A stretch of 64,000 nucleotides of DNA from Streptomyces sp. PsTaAH-137 (GCF_003259365.1 NZ_QLLY01000020.1:62001-126000), one strand, 5' to 3'; shown: positions 37,957 to 46,893, counted from the first letter of the stretch. A program made the numbers and translations. The notes: generated by a model from the sequence alone, not told the origin.

Positions 37957-38526
37957 ATGGGACACCGTGAGGATCTGCTCGAAGGCGCCAAGCGCTGCCT
38001 GCTGGAGAAGGGGTTCGCGCGGACGACCGCGCGCGACGTCGTCAAGGAGTCGGGGACGAACCTGGCGTCCATCGGCTACCACTACGGATCGAAGGACGCG
38101 CTGCTCGCCCAGGCCTACGTGGCACTGGCCGAGGCGGCCGCGGAGGAGTGGGGCGGGCCGGGCGAACTGCCGGGCGCGCCGGGCTCGCTGGAGCGGATCA
38201 GGGCCGTCGTCGGGGGCGTCACCGACAGCTTCGGCAAGCCCGGCTCCATCTGGCACCTGAGCATGGAGCTGATCACGATGGGCGACAAGATGCCGGACCT
38301 GCGCGCGCAGATGGTCGCGGCCCAGCGGGAGGCGGGGCGCGGCTTCATCGGCATGGTCATGGGGGAGGAGCCGCCGGCCGACGACCCGAGCGTGGACACC
38401 CTCGGCAAGTTCTTCTCGGTGCTCGTCATCGGCCTCTTCGCCCAGTACACCTTCGACCCGGAGTTCTCGCCGAGCGCGGACGAACTCACGGAGGGGCTGC
38501 GGCAGTTGATGGAAGCGGCCCGCTAG
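37957..38526 (+). CDS. TetR-family repressor of the divergent MFS exporter
   Basis: A 189-residue TetR protein. The helix-turn-helix is near residues 22-45 (ARTTARDVVKESGTNLASIGYHYGSKDALL), and the variable ligand domain follows. The ATG at 37957 has TACGGT 7 nt upstream and no Shine-Dalgarno, suggesting a leaderless mRNA; a GTG three codons upstream is possible. Divergence from the DHA2 exporter and the two palindrome-bearing repeats in the spacer indicate that it represses the exporter and itself. The ligand is unknown. Confidence 0.9.
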   Translation: MGHREDLLEGAKRCLLEKGFARTTARDVVKESGTNLASIGYHYGSKDALLAQAYVALAEAAAEEWGGPGELPGAPGSLERIRAVVGGVTDSFGKPGSIWHLSMELITMGDKMPDLRAQMVAAQREAGRGFIGMVMGEEPPADDPSVDTLGKFFSVLVIGLFAQYTFDPEFSPSADELTEGLRQLMEAAR

Positions 38527-38536
38527 CGGACACCAC

Positions 38537-39703
38537 CTAGAGCCGCGCCGCCTTCAGGCCCATGTGCAGCAGCAGCCGGTCCTCGCCCTCGTCCAGGTCG
38601 AGCCCGGTGAGCTGCTCGACGCGGGACAGGCGGTAGTAGAGGGTCTGGCGGTGGATGCCGAGGGCCGCCGCCGTACGCCCCGCCTGGCCCGCGCAGTCGA
38701 GGAACACCTCGGCGGTGTGCGCCAGTTGGCGGTGGGCGGGGGAGAGCAGCGCGGTCAGCGTCGGGTCGTGCGCCGAGTCGGCGGGCAGCGCCGTCAGCAG
38801 CCGGTACGGGCCGATCGCCGACCACTGGGCGTCGGGGCCGAGCCGGGGATTGGCCAGCGCGGTGCGGGCGGCGGCCCGCGCCTCGTGCCAGGATGTGGCC
38901 AGCTCCGCCAGATCGGTGCGCGGAGCGCCGATGCCGGCCGCGACCGGGCCCGCGCCCGCGCCCGCGCGGGAGCGCAGCTTCTCCGCCGCCGTGAGCGCCG
39001 GGGTCAGCACCTCCGACGAGCGCAGCCGCACCAGCAGCGCCAGGCACTGGCCCGTCGTACCCCAGGGGACGGTGCACAGCGCGTCCGCCGCCGGAAGGGT
39101 ACGGACCGACGGCGCGTCGTCCGGGTCGGCCGAGGGCCAGGGCGCCACGCACACCACCGCGTGCAGCCCGTCGGCCCGCGTGCCCAGCGCCGTCCGCAGC
39201 GCGGCCACCGCCATGTCCCGCTGCCAGCCGCGCTCGGCGGTCAGCACCGAGTGGAACTCGCGGGTCAGGTCGGCGCCCGCCTGTGCCTCGTCCGCGAGCA
39301 GTGCGCCGATCCGGCCCGCGACCTCCATCGCCGCGTCCAGCTGTTCCTGGGCGGGCCCCGGCTCGTCGTCCAGGAGCCATACGTAGCCGAGCACGAATCC
39401 GCGGTGGCGCACGGGCAGGCAGATGCGGCCGCGGTAGACGCCCGCCTCGGGGGTCGCCGGGATGCGCACCGGCTCCGTGGCGCGGGCGATGCCGAAGCCC
39501 TCGAACCAGGCGCGGACCGCCGGCGTCGAGCTGCGCGTGAGGATCGAGCGGGTGCGGACCGGGTCGAGGGCCGCCTCGTCGTACTCGTCGGCGCTCACCT
39601 GCTGGCCGAACGCGATCAGCCGGAAATCGCGGTTCTCCAGCGTCGCGGGGGCGCCGAGCAGCGCCGAGATCTCGTCGACCAGTTCCTGGTAATCGCCCTT
39701 CAC
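38537..39703 (-). CDS. PucR-type transcriptional regulator of proline catabolism (inferred)
   Basis: A 388-residue regulator. A central GGDEF-like fold typical of the PucR/CdaR group is followed by the C-terminal helix-turn-helix GRTAAALGIHRQTLYYRLSR near residue 350. No GGDEF motif is present, so it is not a cyclase. It is divergent from the proline dehydrogenase/P5C dehydrogenase operon, and in streptomycetes this neighbour is a likely activator responding to proline; that is inference from position. The GTG at 39703 (start of KGDYQELVDEISALL) was chosen over a GTG six codons upstream because homologues begin there as I recall. Confidence 0.82.
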   Translation of the reverse strand: MKGDYQELVDEISALLGAPATLENRDFRLIAFGQQVSADEYDEAALDPVRTRSILTRSSTPAVRAWFEGFGIARATEPVRIPATPEAGVYRGRICLPVRHRGFVLGYVWLLDDEPGPAQEQLDAAMEVAGRIGALLADEAQAGADLTREFHSVLTAERGWQRDMAVAALRTALGTRADGLHAVVCVAPWPSADPDDAPSVRTLPAADALCTVPWGTTGQCLALLVRLRSSEVLTPALTAAEKLRSRAGAGAGPVAAGIGAPRTDLAELATSWHEARAAARTALANPRLGPDAQWSAIGPYRLLTALPADSAHDPTLTALLSPAHRQLAHTAEVFLDCAGQAGRTAAALGIHRQTLYYRLSRVEQLTGLDLDEGEDRLLLHMGLKAARL

Positions 39704-39769
39704 CCCACCATTCTCACGCACCTCAGGCGTTCCTTCATACAGATGTCTGAGGTGGCGGCCACAGATGCG

Positions 39770-39781
39770 TGACAGCTGTCA
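39770..39781. promoter_or_regulatory. 12-bp palindrome in the proline operon promoter region
   Basis: TGACAGCTGTCA is a perfect inverted repeat between the PucR-type gene (start 39703) and proline dehydrogenase (start 39907). A related half, ACAGATGTCTGA, lies at 39750-39761. It is a candidate binding site for the divergent regulator. Confidence 0.5.
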
Positions 39782-39906
39782 ATGGCACAGGATCGGAGGG
39801 ATCCTTAGATTTCACGGTGGTTCCACGTGCCGTTCCCGCTATGGCAGCTATCAGAGCTTTATGGGGGTTCGGTTCCATCCGTACTCATGCTCCATGGAGG
39901 TGCCCC

Positions 39907-40833
39907 GTGCTGGCTCCCCTGATCCTCGCCGCGTCGCGCAGCGACAAGATGCGCGCCTTCGTGTCGGCGGCGCCGGGCACCAAGCAGGTCGTCGACCGCT
40001 TCATCGCGGGCGAGAGCGTCGACGACGTGATCCCGGTCGTGTCGGACGCTGCCGCGAAGGGCCTGGAGGTCACGCTCGACGTCGTCGGTGAGGACATCAC
40101 CACCGTCGAGCAGTCGCACGCCGCGCGCGACGCCTACCTGGAGCTGATCGAGCACCTCAAGGACCTCGGCCTCGGCCCGCAGGCCGAGATGTCCGTGAAG
40201 CTCTCCATGTTCGGCCAGGCGCTGGAGAACGGCCACGAGCTGGCCCTTGCCAATGTCCGTCCGGTCGTCGAGGCCGCCGCCGCCATCGGCACCACCGTCA
40301 CGCTCGACGCCGAGGACCACACCACCCTCGACTCGATGTTCGCCATCCACGAGGAGCTGCGGAAGGACTTCCCGCAGACCGGCTGCGTCATCCAGTCCTA
40401 CCTCTTCCGCACCGAGGACGACGCCCGCCGCCTGGCCGCCGCCGGCAGCCGCGTGCGCATCGTGAAGGGCGCCTACAAGGAGCCCGCCGAGGTCGCGTAC
40501 CAGGACAAGGCCGAGATCGACAAGGCGTACGTCCGGATCATGCGCATCCTCATGGAGGGCGACGGGTACCCGATGATCGGCTCGCACGACCCGCGCCTGA
40601 TCTCCATCGCCCAGGAGCTGGGCCGCCAGGCCGGGCGCAAGCTGGACGAGTACGAGTTCCAGATGCTCTACGGCATCCGCAGCGAGGAGCACCTGCGGCT
40701 CGCCGCCGAGGGCCACCGGATGCGTGTCTACACCGCGTACGGCACCGACTGGTACGGCTACTTCATGCGCCGCCTCGCGGAGAAGCCCGCCAACCTGCTG
40801 TTCTTCGGCCGCTCGATCCTCACCAAGGGCTGA
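39907..40833 (+). CDS. Proline dehydrogenase (monofunctional, PutA-type)
   Basis: A 308-residue FAD enzyme that oxidises L-proline to pyrroline-5-carboxylate at the membrane. It has the beta/alpha-barrel of monofunctional ProDH, with conserved segments SVKLSMFGQALE, VTLDAEDHTTLDSM, VIQSYLFRTEDDARR, RIVKGAYKEPAEVAY and the substrate-binding end YEFQMLYGIRSEEHLRLAAEGHRMRVYTAYG (residues about 249-279). The GTG at 39907 has GGAGG at 6-nt spacing; the longer upstream frame lacks homology. It is followed 60 nt later by the P5C dehydrogenase gene. Confidence 0.93.
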   Translation: MLAPLILAASRSDKMRAFVSAAPGTKQVVDRFIAGESVDDVIPVVSDAAAKGLEVTLDVVGEDITTVEQSHAARDAYLELIEHLKDLGLGPQAEMSVKLSMFGQALENGHELALANVRPVVEAAAAIGTTVTLDAEDHTTLDSMFAIHEELRKDFPQTGCVIQSYLFRTEDDARRLAAAGSRVRIVKGAYKEPAEVAYQDKAEIDKAYVRIMRILMEGDGYPMIGSHDPRLISIAQELGRQAGRKLDEYEFQMLYGIRSEEHLRLAAEGHRMRVYTAYGTDWYGYFMRRLAEKPANLLFFGRSILTKG

Positions 40834-40893
40834 GCCCCACCGCTTCCGTAAGACAGACCGACTCCCCCGACCCCCCGAAGGAGATACGGACCC

Positions 40894-42531
40894 ATGACGC
40901 TGGACGCCGTGACCCAGGTCCCCGCCCCGGTCAACGAGCCGGTGCACGGCTACGCCCCCGGTTCCCCGGAGCGCGCCCGCCTGGAGGCCAAGCTCAAGGA
41001 GCTGGCCGAGAACCCGATCGAGCTGCACTGCACCATCGGCGGCGAGAAGCGGATGGGTGGCGGCGAGCGCTTCGACGTCGTGCAGCCGCACAACCACAAG
41101 GCCGTCATCGGCACCTACGCCAACGCCACCACCCAGGACGCCCAGGACGCGATCGACGCCGCCCTGGCCGCCGCCCCGGCCTGGCGCGCGATGGCCTTCG
41201 ACGACCGCGCCGCGATCATCCTGCGCGCCGCCGAGCTGCTCTCCACCACGTGGCGCGAGACGCTGGCCGCCTCGACCATGCTCGGCCAGTCGAAGACCGC
41301 CCAGCAGGCCGAGATCGACACCCCGTGCGAGCTCGTCGACTTCTGGCGCTTCAACGTCCACTACGCCCGTCAGATCCTCGCCGAGCAGCCCCCGGCGAAC
41401 TCCACCGGCGTGTGGAACCGCATGGACCACCGCCCGCTGGAGGGCTTCGTCTACGCGATCACGCCGTTCAACTTCACGGCCATCGCGGGCAACCTGCCCA
41501 CCGCCCCCGCCCTCATGGGCAACGTGGTGGTCTGGAAGCCGTCCCCGACGCAGACCCACGCCGCCGTGCTGCTCCTCAAGCTCCTTGAGGAGGCCGGCCT
41601 GCCCAAGGGCGTCATCAACCTGGTGACCGGCGACGGCATCGCCGTCTCCGAGGTGGCCCTCAACCACCGTGACCTCGCGGGCATCCACTTCACCGGTTCG
41701 ACCAAGACCTTCCAGCACCTGTGGAAGACGGTCGGCACCAACATCGAGAAGTACCGCACCTACCCGCGTCTCGTCGGCGAGACCGGCGGCAAGGACTTCG
41801 TCGTCGCCCACCCGAGCGCCGACCGCGCCGTCCTCAAGACGGCCCTGACCCGCGGCTCCTTCGAGTACCAGGGCCAGAAGTGCTCCGCGTCCTCGCGCGC
41901 CTACATCCCGGCCTCCATCTGGAACGACGGGTTCAAGGAGGAGTTCGCGGCCGAGGTCGACGGCATCACCATGGGTGACGTCACCGACCTGTCGCACTTC
42001 ATCGGCGCCCTGATCGACGACCGCTCGTTCGCCAAGAACAAGGCCGCGATCGACCGCGCCAAGGCCGACGACTCCTGCACCATCGTCGCCGGTGGCACCT
42101 ACGACGACTCCGTCGGCTACTTCGTGCGCCCGACCGTCATCGAGTGCACCGACCCGGCCAACGAGGTCTTCACGACCGAGTACTTCGGCCCGATCCTCGC
42201 GATCCACGTGTACGAGGACGACCAGTACGACGCCGTTCTGGAGCAGATGGAGTCGGTCTCCGACTACGCGCTCACCGGCTCCGTCATCGCCAACGACCGT
42301 GCCGCCGCCGCGTACACGATGGAGAAGCTGCGCTACGCCGCCGGCAACTTCTACATCAACGACAAGTCGACCGGTGCCGTCGTCGGGCAGCAGCCGTTCG
42401 GTGGCGGTCGCGCCTCCGGTACGAACGACAAGGCCGGCGCCCCGCAGAACCTGATGCGCTGGACGCTGACCCGCGCCATCAAGGAGACGCTGGTCCCGCC
42501 GACCGACTACACGTACCCGCACATGGGCTGA
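40894..42531 (+). CDS. pruA: L-glutamate gamma-semialdehyde (P5C) dehydrogenase
   Basis: A 545-residue ALDH4-type dehydrogenase converting pyrroline-5-carboxylate (as glutamate semialdehyde) to glutamate with NAD+. The catalytic Cys330 is in YQGQKCSASSRAY, the general-base Glu in LVGETGGKDFV, and the NAD-binding FTGSTKTFQHLWK precedes them. The length fits the family. GAAGGAGATACGGACCC gives a textbook ribosome binding site. With the preceding gene it completes proline to glutamate. A strong U-tract terminator follows. Confidence 0.96.
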   Translation: MTLDAVTQVPAPVNEPVHGYAPGSPERARLEAKLKELAENPIELHCTIGGEKRMGGGERFDVVQPHNHKAVIGTYANATTQDAQDAIDAALAAAPAWRAMAFDDRAAIILRAAELLSTTWRETLAASTMLGQSKTAQQAEIDTPCELVDFWRFNVHYARQILAEQPPANSTGVWNRMDHRPLEGFVYAITPFNFTAIAGNLPTAPALMGNVVVWKPSPTQTHAAVLLLKLLEEAGLPKGVINLVTGDGIAVSEVALNHRDLAGIHFTGSTKTFQHLWKTVGTNIEKYRTYPRLVGETGGKDFVVAHPSADRAVLKTALTRGSFEYQGQKCSASSRAYIPASIWNDGFKEEFAAEVDGITMGDVTDLSHFIGALIDDRSFAKNKAAIDRAKADDSCTIVAGGTYDDSVGYFVRPTVIECTDPANEVFTTEYFGPILAIHVYEDDQYDAVLEQMESVSDYALTGSVIANDRAAAAYTMEKLRYAAGNFYINDKSTGAVVGQQPFGGGRASGTNDKAGAPQNLMRWTLTRAIKETLVPPTDYTYPHMG

Positions 42532-42550
42532 CACCGGCTCCGCGATACCC

Positions 42551-42599
42551 CCGCCCTCTGACCTGCCCCCCCCCCGCGGTCAGAGGGCGGTGTTTTTTT
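42551..42599 (+). terminator. Intrinsic terminator after pruA with a C10 loop
   Basis: CCGCCCTCTGACC (42551-42563) pairs with GGTCAGAGGGCGG (42578-42590), followed by TG and seven T residues. The loop contains a run of ten C (42566-42575). It is one of the few canonical rho-independent terminators in the window. Confidence 0.9.
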
Positions 42600-42643
42600 G
42601 TCGTTCGTCCGCGACCAGCCACGACGAGAGGCGCACTCGGCCA

Positions 42644-43570
42644 TTACTCGACCAGCGTCAGGACGACCTTGCCCTGGGTGCGGCCGGTGCCGTTGAGTTC
42701 GTGGGCCTTGCCCGCGCCCTCCAGCGGCAACCGGGCCGAGACATGCGACCGGATCCGGCCGGCGGCCATCAGCGCGGCCACCTTCCCCAGCGTCACCCCC
42801 GACGGCCGCACCGACACGGGCACGAACGAAACCCCCCGCGCCTGCGCGTCCTGCGCCGTCACCCCGGGATCGGCCAGCACCACGGAGGCCAGCAGCCCCC
42901 CGGGCCGCAGGGTGGCCAGAGTCCGGGGCCCGTAGGCGCCGCCGACGAGATCGAGGGCCACGTCCACCTCGCGGACCGTCCGGGCGAAGTCCGTCGTCGT
43001 GTAGTCGAGGGGCTCGTCCACCCCGAGCCCGCGCAGGAACGCGTGCTTGTCGGCGCGGGCGGTCCCGATCACGTACGCGCCCTCGGCCTTGGCGATCTGT
43101 ACGGCGATGTGCCCGACCCCGCCCGCCGCCGCGTGCACGAGCACCCGCCGCCCCGGCGCCATGTGACCGGTGTCGACCAGGGCCTGCCACGCGGTGAGCG
43201 CGGCGGCCGGCACCGCGGCGGCGTGCACATGGTCGACCGTCGCCGGTTTCGGGGCGAGGTGGTCGGCCCGGGCGACGACACAGTCCGCGTAGGCCCCGCC
43301 GGGGATCATGCCGAACACCTCGTCGCCGGGCCGTAAGCCGGTCACGTCGGGGCCGCACACCTCCACCACCCCGGACAGATCCCGCCCGAGCGTGAACGGC
43401 GGATCGCCGAAGAGCGGAGCCTCACCGGTGCGGGCCAGCCGGTCCACCGGGTTCACCCCCGCCGCGTGCACCCGGACCAGTACCTCTCCCGCGCCCGGCA
43501 CGGGCCGTTCCACCTCGACCAACTCCAGTACGTCGGGTCCGCCGAGCCGCCGCTGAGTGATCACACGCAT
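42644..43570 (-). CDS. Zinc-type alcohol dehydrogenase-like / quinone oxidoreductase (MDR)
   Basis: A 308-residue MDR-superfamily NADPH oxidoreductase. The GroES-like half (VRVHAAGVNPVDRLAR, TLGRDLSGVVE) is followed by a Rossmann fold with the quinone-oxidoreductase motif VHAAAGGVGHIAVQIAKAEGAYVIGT near residue 145. Zinc-ligand cysteines are lacking, so it is probably zinc-free and NADPH-linked. The ATG at 43570 follows GGGGAGGAG. Its substrate is unknown; no functionally linked neighbour is visible. Confidence 0.88.
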   Translation of the reverse strand: MRVITQRRLGGPDVLELVEVERPVPGAGEVLVRVHAAGVNPVDRLARTGEAPLFGDPPFTLGRDLSGVVEVCGPDVTGLRPGDEVFGMIPGGAYADCVVARADHLAPKPATVDHVHAAAVPAAALTAWQALVDTGHMAPGRRVLVHAAAGGVGHIAVQIAKAEGAYVIGTARADKHAFLRGLGVDEPLDYTTTDFARTVREVDVALDLVGGAYGPRTLATLRPGGLLASVVLADPGVTAQDAQARGVSFVPVSVRPSGVTLGKVAALMAAGRIRSHVSARLPLEGAGKAHELNGTGRTQGKVVLTLVE

Positions 43571-43920
43571 GGTGGGACTCCTCCCCAGGGGTCCGGCCGG
43601 GCCACCGTGGCCCGGCCGGTTCTGGGGTCCATCGTGGAGGGCGCCCGCGCCCCGCGCCATGGGCCCTGGCCGAAGGCGGCCCGGTGTGGAGTCCGTCTCA
43701 GATAGTAGGAAGTCCGAGTAATTGTGGAGACAGAAGCAGAGACCTGCCCTAGCTTTGTAGGAGCCGAACGACTCGCCCGATCCGGCGAATGGCGGCCGTG
43801 AGCCGAGCACATGGCAGGCAACCCCTGCAGCTCTGGTTCCCCGCCCCTTCCGGCGCCTCGAAATCCCCGTGGGTCAGCGCTCCCCGCGCGCCCTCATGCG
43901 ATCTCAAGGAGTCGATCTCC
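43571..43920. other. 350-bp intergenic region with hairpin and lower-GC block
   Basis: No gene is supported here. Next to the oxidoreductase start is a perfect 13-bp stem with almost no loop (43593-43605 and 43607-43619). From about 43690 to 43760 the sequence is markedly less GC-rich (for example GATAGTAGGAAGTCCGAGTA) and is bracketed by GTCTC (43695-43699) and GAGAC (43727-43731). It could be a promoter or structured leader for the 47-residue gene at 43921. I cannot assign it to a known RNA family. Confidence 0.4.
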
Positions 43921-44064
43921 ATGGCCACTGCGACGCCCGCCCGCCGCCGAGTCCGCCACGTCTCTCCCACCTCCGAAGCCGACCGCAGGGCGGCCAGGAG
44001 TGCCGCCGCCGCCCTCCAGCGCTCCTTCGACCGCAGGGACAACGGCGGGGAGACCGGTCACTGA
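43921..44064 (+). CDS. Small basic hypothetical protein (47 aa)
   Basis: A 47-residue, Arg/Ala-rich protein (TPARRRVRHVSPTSEADRRAARSAAAALQR at residues 5-34), predicted helical, with no membrane segment. AAGGAG lies 10 nt before the ATG. Codon use is of coding type and a long 5' region precedes it. Its 3' end is convergent with the phosphatase gene, 17 bp away. I do not recognise a family; short Arg-rich proteins of this form recur in streptomycetes. Confidence 0.6.
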   Translation: MATATPARRRVRHVSPTSEADRRAARSAAAALQRSFDRRDNGGETGH

Positions 44065-44081
44065 GACCGGTCGGGCCTCCG

Positions 44082-45653
44082 TCAGGCCCCCCGCTTCACC
44101 TCGAAGTGATCGACGCGCGTGCCGTCATGGGCCAGCGCCGACACCTTCAGGCGCGGGTGCGCGCCGGACTCCGCCTCGACCCTGAGCAGCGAGAATCCGC
44201 GGTAGCGCACCCGTGACCAGTCCACGGTCTCGTTCTTGACCTGCCCCGACTTCGTCGCCCAGACGAAGCTGTCGACGGGCTTGTGCGCCCGCTCGTGCCC
44301 CTCGTAGGTCTCCTTGCTGCCGGGCCGGAACCCGTACAGGTCACGGCCGCCGCCGCCCGCGGTGACGTACACGATGCCGTCGCGCACGGGGTCGGCCGTG
44401 CCGCCGATCGGGACGGCCCGGCCGACAGCCCCGCCGCGCAGCGCGTCGGTGCGCTCGTAGACGTGGTTGTGCCCGTTGATCACCAGGTCCACCCGGTGGT
44501 CGTCGAACAGCGGCAGCCACTCCTTGCGCACGCCGCCGTCGGAGGCGTGCGCCGAGGTCGAGTACGCGCAGTGGTGGAAGAACACGACGACGAAGTCGAT
44601 GCCGTCCGCGGCCCGCAGCTTCTTCAGCGTGCGCTCCAGCCAGGCCGTCTGGCGTCCGCCGCTGTGGCCCAGGTTCGCCGTGATCTCGTAACTGACGTCG
44701 TTGGCGTCCAGCGCCACGACGCCCACATTGCCGTACGTGAACGTGTACGCGCCCGGCGTCGACCTGGCGTCGAAGCCGCTGTCCGGCAGGGACCAGCGGG
44801 CGAGTTGGCCGCCGTAGCCCTCGGGGGAGTACCAGGCCTCCATGTCGTGGTTGCCGGTCGTCACCATCCAGGGGACGGTGCGGGCCACTTGCTCGTTCTG
44901 CTTCAGGAACAGGTCCCAGAACCCGGGGTCGTAGCCGTCCGTCTTCTTGCCGTGCCCGGTGCCGTCCGCGTAGCAGAGGTCGCCGGCGTGCAGATGGAAG
45001 GCGGGTTCCTGCTTCAGCATCAGATGGTCGCTGGACGCCGCCGTGTCGCCGACGCCCTGGTCGCCGAAGGCGGTGAAGGTGAACGAGGAGGGCGGCGCCG
45101 CCGGGGCCGTGCGGAAGTGCGCGATCGCCGAGCGGTGCGCGGGGGCGGCCGGGTCGTGGCCGTCGTGCCCGACGCCGTAGTAGTACGTCGTGCCCGGGGT
45201 CAGCCGGTCCAGCGCCGCGTGCACATAGAACTGGTCGAGGGCGAGCCGGACCCCGCTCACGCCCGGGGTGTGCAGGTCGCGCACCTCCGCCGCGATCTTC
45301 CGGCCCAGGTCGTCGGGGCGCAGCCCGATGCGGACGTACGGCGCGCGGACCGCGGCCGGTACCTGCCAGGAGATCCGCATCTGGGTGCGCGGGTCCGCGC
45401 CGAAGGCGAGATGGCGGCCGAAGGGCGACAGCGCCGAGCCCGCAGTCGCGGACGCCGAGGGCGACGGCGATGCCGATGTGTTCGCCGTCCCCGTACCGTC
45501 GCCCGCGCAGCCCGTGAGCAGCCCGCCCGCGACCGCGCCCGCCGTCACCAGCGCCCGGCGCCTGCCGAACTTCGTGCGCAGATACTCGTACTGCTCCGGC
45601 ATGCTCATCCGCCGCGCGAGCCGCGGCGGGATGCCGACGTCGGGGGTGTCCAT
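44082..45653 (-). CDS. Exported purple acid phosphatase-like metallophosphoesterase (Tat lipoprotein)
   Basis: A 523-residue secreted phosphatase. A Tat-type signal (GRRRALVTAGAVAGG) ends in a lipobox (LLTGC near residue 58). An Fn3-like N-terminal domain precedes the metallophosphoesterase core. All five metal-binding motifs are visible: FGDQGVGD, HAGDLCYADG, TTGNHD, VFFHHCAYS and INGHNHVYERTD, the last typical of purple acid phosphatases. It likely releases phosphate from organic esters at the cell surface. The ATG at 45653 has GGGAAG upstream; about 37 cytoplasmic residues before the twin Arg are unusually long, and an internal Met nearer RRR could be the true start. Confidence 0.88.
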   Translation of the reverse strand: MDTPDVGIPPRLARRMSMPEQYEYLRTKFGRRRALVTAGAVAGGLLTGCAGDGTGTANTSASPSPSASATAGSALSPFGRHLAFGADPRTQMRISWQVPAAVRAPYVRIGLRPDDLGRKIAAEVRDLHTPGVSGVRLALDQFYVHAALDRLTPGTTYYYGVGHDGHDPAAPAHRSAIAHFRTAPAAPPSSFTFTAFGDQGVGDTAASSDHLMLKQEPAFHLHAGDLCYADGTGHGKKTDGYDPGFWDLFLKQNEQVARTVPWMVTTGNHDMEAWYSPEGYGGQLARWSLPDSGFDARSTPGAYTFTYGNVGVVALDANDVSYEITANLGHSGGRQTAWLERTLKKLRAADGIDFVVVFFHHCAYSTSAHASDGGVRKEWLPLFDDHRVDLVINGHNHVYERTDALRGGAVGRAVPIGGTADPVRDGIVYVTAGGGGRDLYGFRPGSKETYEGHERAHKPVDSFVWATKSGQVKNETVDWSRVRYRGFSLLRVEAESGAHPRLKVSALAHDGTRVDHFEVKRGA

Positions 45654-45747
45654 GCGGGTCAACTTCCCAGCAGGCCCCAACTACCGCCACACCAAGGGGT
45701 GAACACTCGGCGACCGCACGACGGCATGTCCGAATGATGGACAGCGC

Positions 45748-45776
45748 GTGTCATCCCATGGGACAGCGAGTACCGT
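45748..45776 (+). promoter_or_regulatory. leuB promoter, leaderless
   Basis: GTGTCA (45748-45753) and TACCGT (45771-45776) are spaced by 17 bp. The expected start site is at the leuB ATG (45784), which has no Shine-Dalgarno. TGTCC...GGACA (45727-45742) upstream is symmetric and could be an operator. Confidence 0.5.
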
Positions 45777-45783
45777 GGCGGCC

Positions 45784-46836
45784 ATGTCGGCAAGCTCTCG
45801 CATCCTGAATCTCGCAGTGATCCCCGGTGACGGTATCGGCCAGGAGGTCGTGGCCCAGGGTCTCAAGGTCCTCTCCGCCGTCCTTCCGCAGGATGTGAAG
45901 CTGGAGACCGAGGAGTACGACTTCGGCGCCAAGCGCTACCACGCGACCGGTGAGACCCTCACCGACGCCGACCTCGACTCGCTCAAGAAGCACGACGCCA
46001 TCCTGCTCGGCGCCATCGGCGACCCGTCGGTGCCGTCCGGCGTCCTGGAGCGGGGCTTCCTGCTCAAGCTCCGCTTCGCCTTCGACCACCACGTGAACCT
46101 GCGTCCGTCGAAGCTGCTGCCCGGCGTCTCCACCCCGCTCGCCGGCCAGCCCGAGATCGACTTCGTCGTCGTCCGCGAGGGCACCGAAGGCCCGTACACC
46201 GGCAACGGCGGAGTGATCCGCAAGGGCACCGAGCACGAGGTCGCCACCGAGGTCTCCGTCAACACCGCGTTCGGTGTGGAGCGAGTGGTGCGCGACGCGT
46301 TCGCCCGCGCCCAGGCCCGTCCGCGCAAGAAGCTCACGCTGGTCCACAAGAACAACGTGCTGACCTTCGCCGGGCACCTGTGGACGAACATCTTCAACAA
46401 GGTGGCCCAGGAGTTCCCCGAGGTCACCACCGACTACATCCACGTCGATGCCGCGACCATCTACCTGGTCACCGACCCGGCCCGGTTCGACGTGATCGTC
46501 ACCGACAACCTGTTCGGCGACATCATCACCGACCTCGCCGCGGCCGTCTCCGGCGGCATCGGCGTCGCGGCCTCCGGGAACATCAACCCGGGCCGCGAGT
46601 TCCCGTCGATGTTCGAGCCCGTCCACGGCTCGGCGCCGGACATCGCCGGCCAGGGCAAGGCCGACCCGACCGCCACGGTCCTCTCGGTCGCCCTCCTCCT
46701 GCGTCACCTCGGCTACGAGTCGCAGGCCGAGCGCATCGAGACCGCCGTCTCCGCCGACCTCGGCGAGCGCGGCGATGCCGTCCGCTCGACCGACGAGATC
46801 GGTGACGCTCTCGTCGCCCGAGTAGTAGCCGGCTGA
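45784..46836 (+). CDS. leuB: 3-isopropylmalate dehydrogenase
   Basis: A 350-residue NAD-dependent decarboxylating dehydrogenase of leucine synthesis. AVIPGDGIGQEVVAQG opens the protein, VVREGTEGPYTGNGG binds substrate, LVHKNNVL follows, and the isocitrate/isopropylmalate signature is NLFGDIITDLAAAVSGGIG near residue 240 with EPVHGSAPDIAGQGKADP near 275. The actinobacterial type is slightly shorter than E. coli LeuB. It is monocistronic, with a hairpin after the stop. Its start is probably leaderless. Confidence 0.96.
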   Translation: MSASSRILNLAVIPGDGIGQEVVAQGLKVLSAVLPQDVKLETEEYDFGAKRYHATGETLTDADLDSLKKHDAILLGAIGDPSVPSGVLERGFLLKLRFAFDHHVNLRPSKLLPGVSTPLAGQPEIDFVVVREGTEGPYTGNGGVIRKGTEHEVATEVSVNTAFGVERVVRDAFARAQARPRKKLTLVHKNNVLTFAGHLWTNIFNKVAQEFPEVTTDYIHVDAATIYLVTDPARFDVIVTDNLFGDIITDLAAAVSGGIGVAASGNINPGREFPSMFEPVHGSAPDIAGQGKADPTATVLSVALLLRHLGYESQAERIETAVSADLGERGDAVRSTDEIGDALVARVVAG

Positions 46837-46857
46837 CCCGGCGCGCATTCCAGTAGA

Positions 46858-46893
46858 GAAGCCGCCGGGTCGCACCACGCACCCGGCGGCTTC
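46858..46893 (+). terminator. Terminator after leuB
   Basis: GAAGCCGCCGGGT (46858-46870) pairs with ACCCGGCGGCTTC (46881-46893) around a ten-base loop, 21 nt after the leuB stop. Confidence 0.75.

Noticed and set aside
33216..38072. A single 1618-residue reading frame on the minus strand
   Set aside because: It runs through the LAL regulator, the repeat spacer and, in another frame, across the MFS gene. Only 33216-36140 has domain content; the rest is a shadow frame typical of very high GC DNA.
43571..43920. Known riboswitch before the 47-residue gene
   Set aside because: I looked for conserved cores of common riboswitch classes and T-box sequences and found none.
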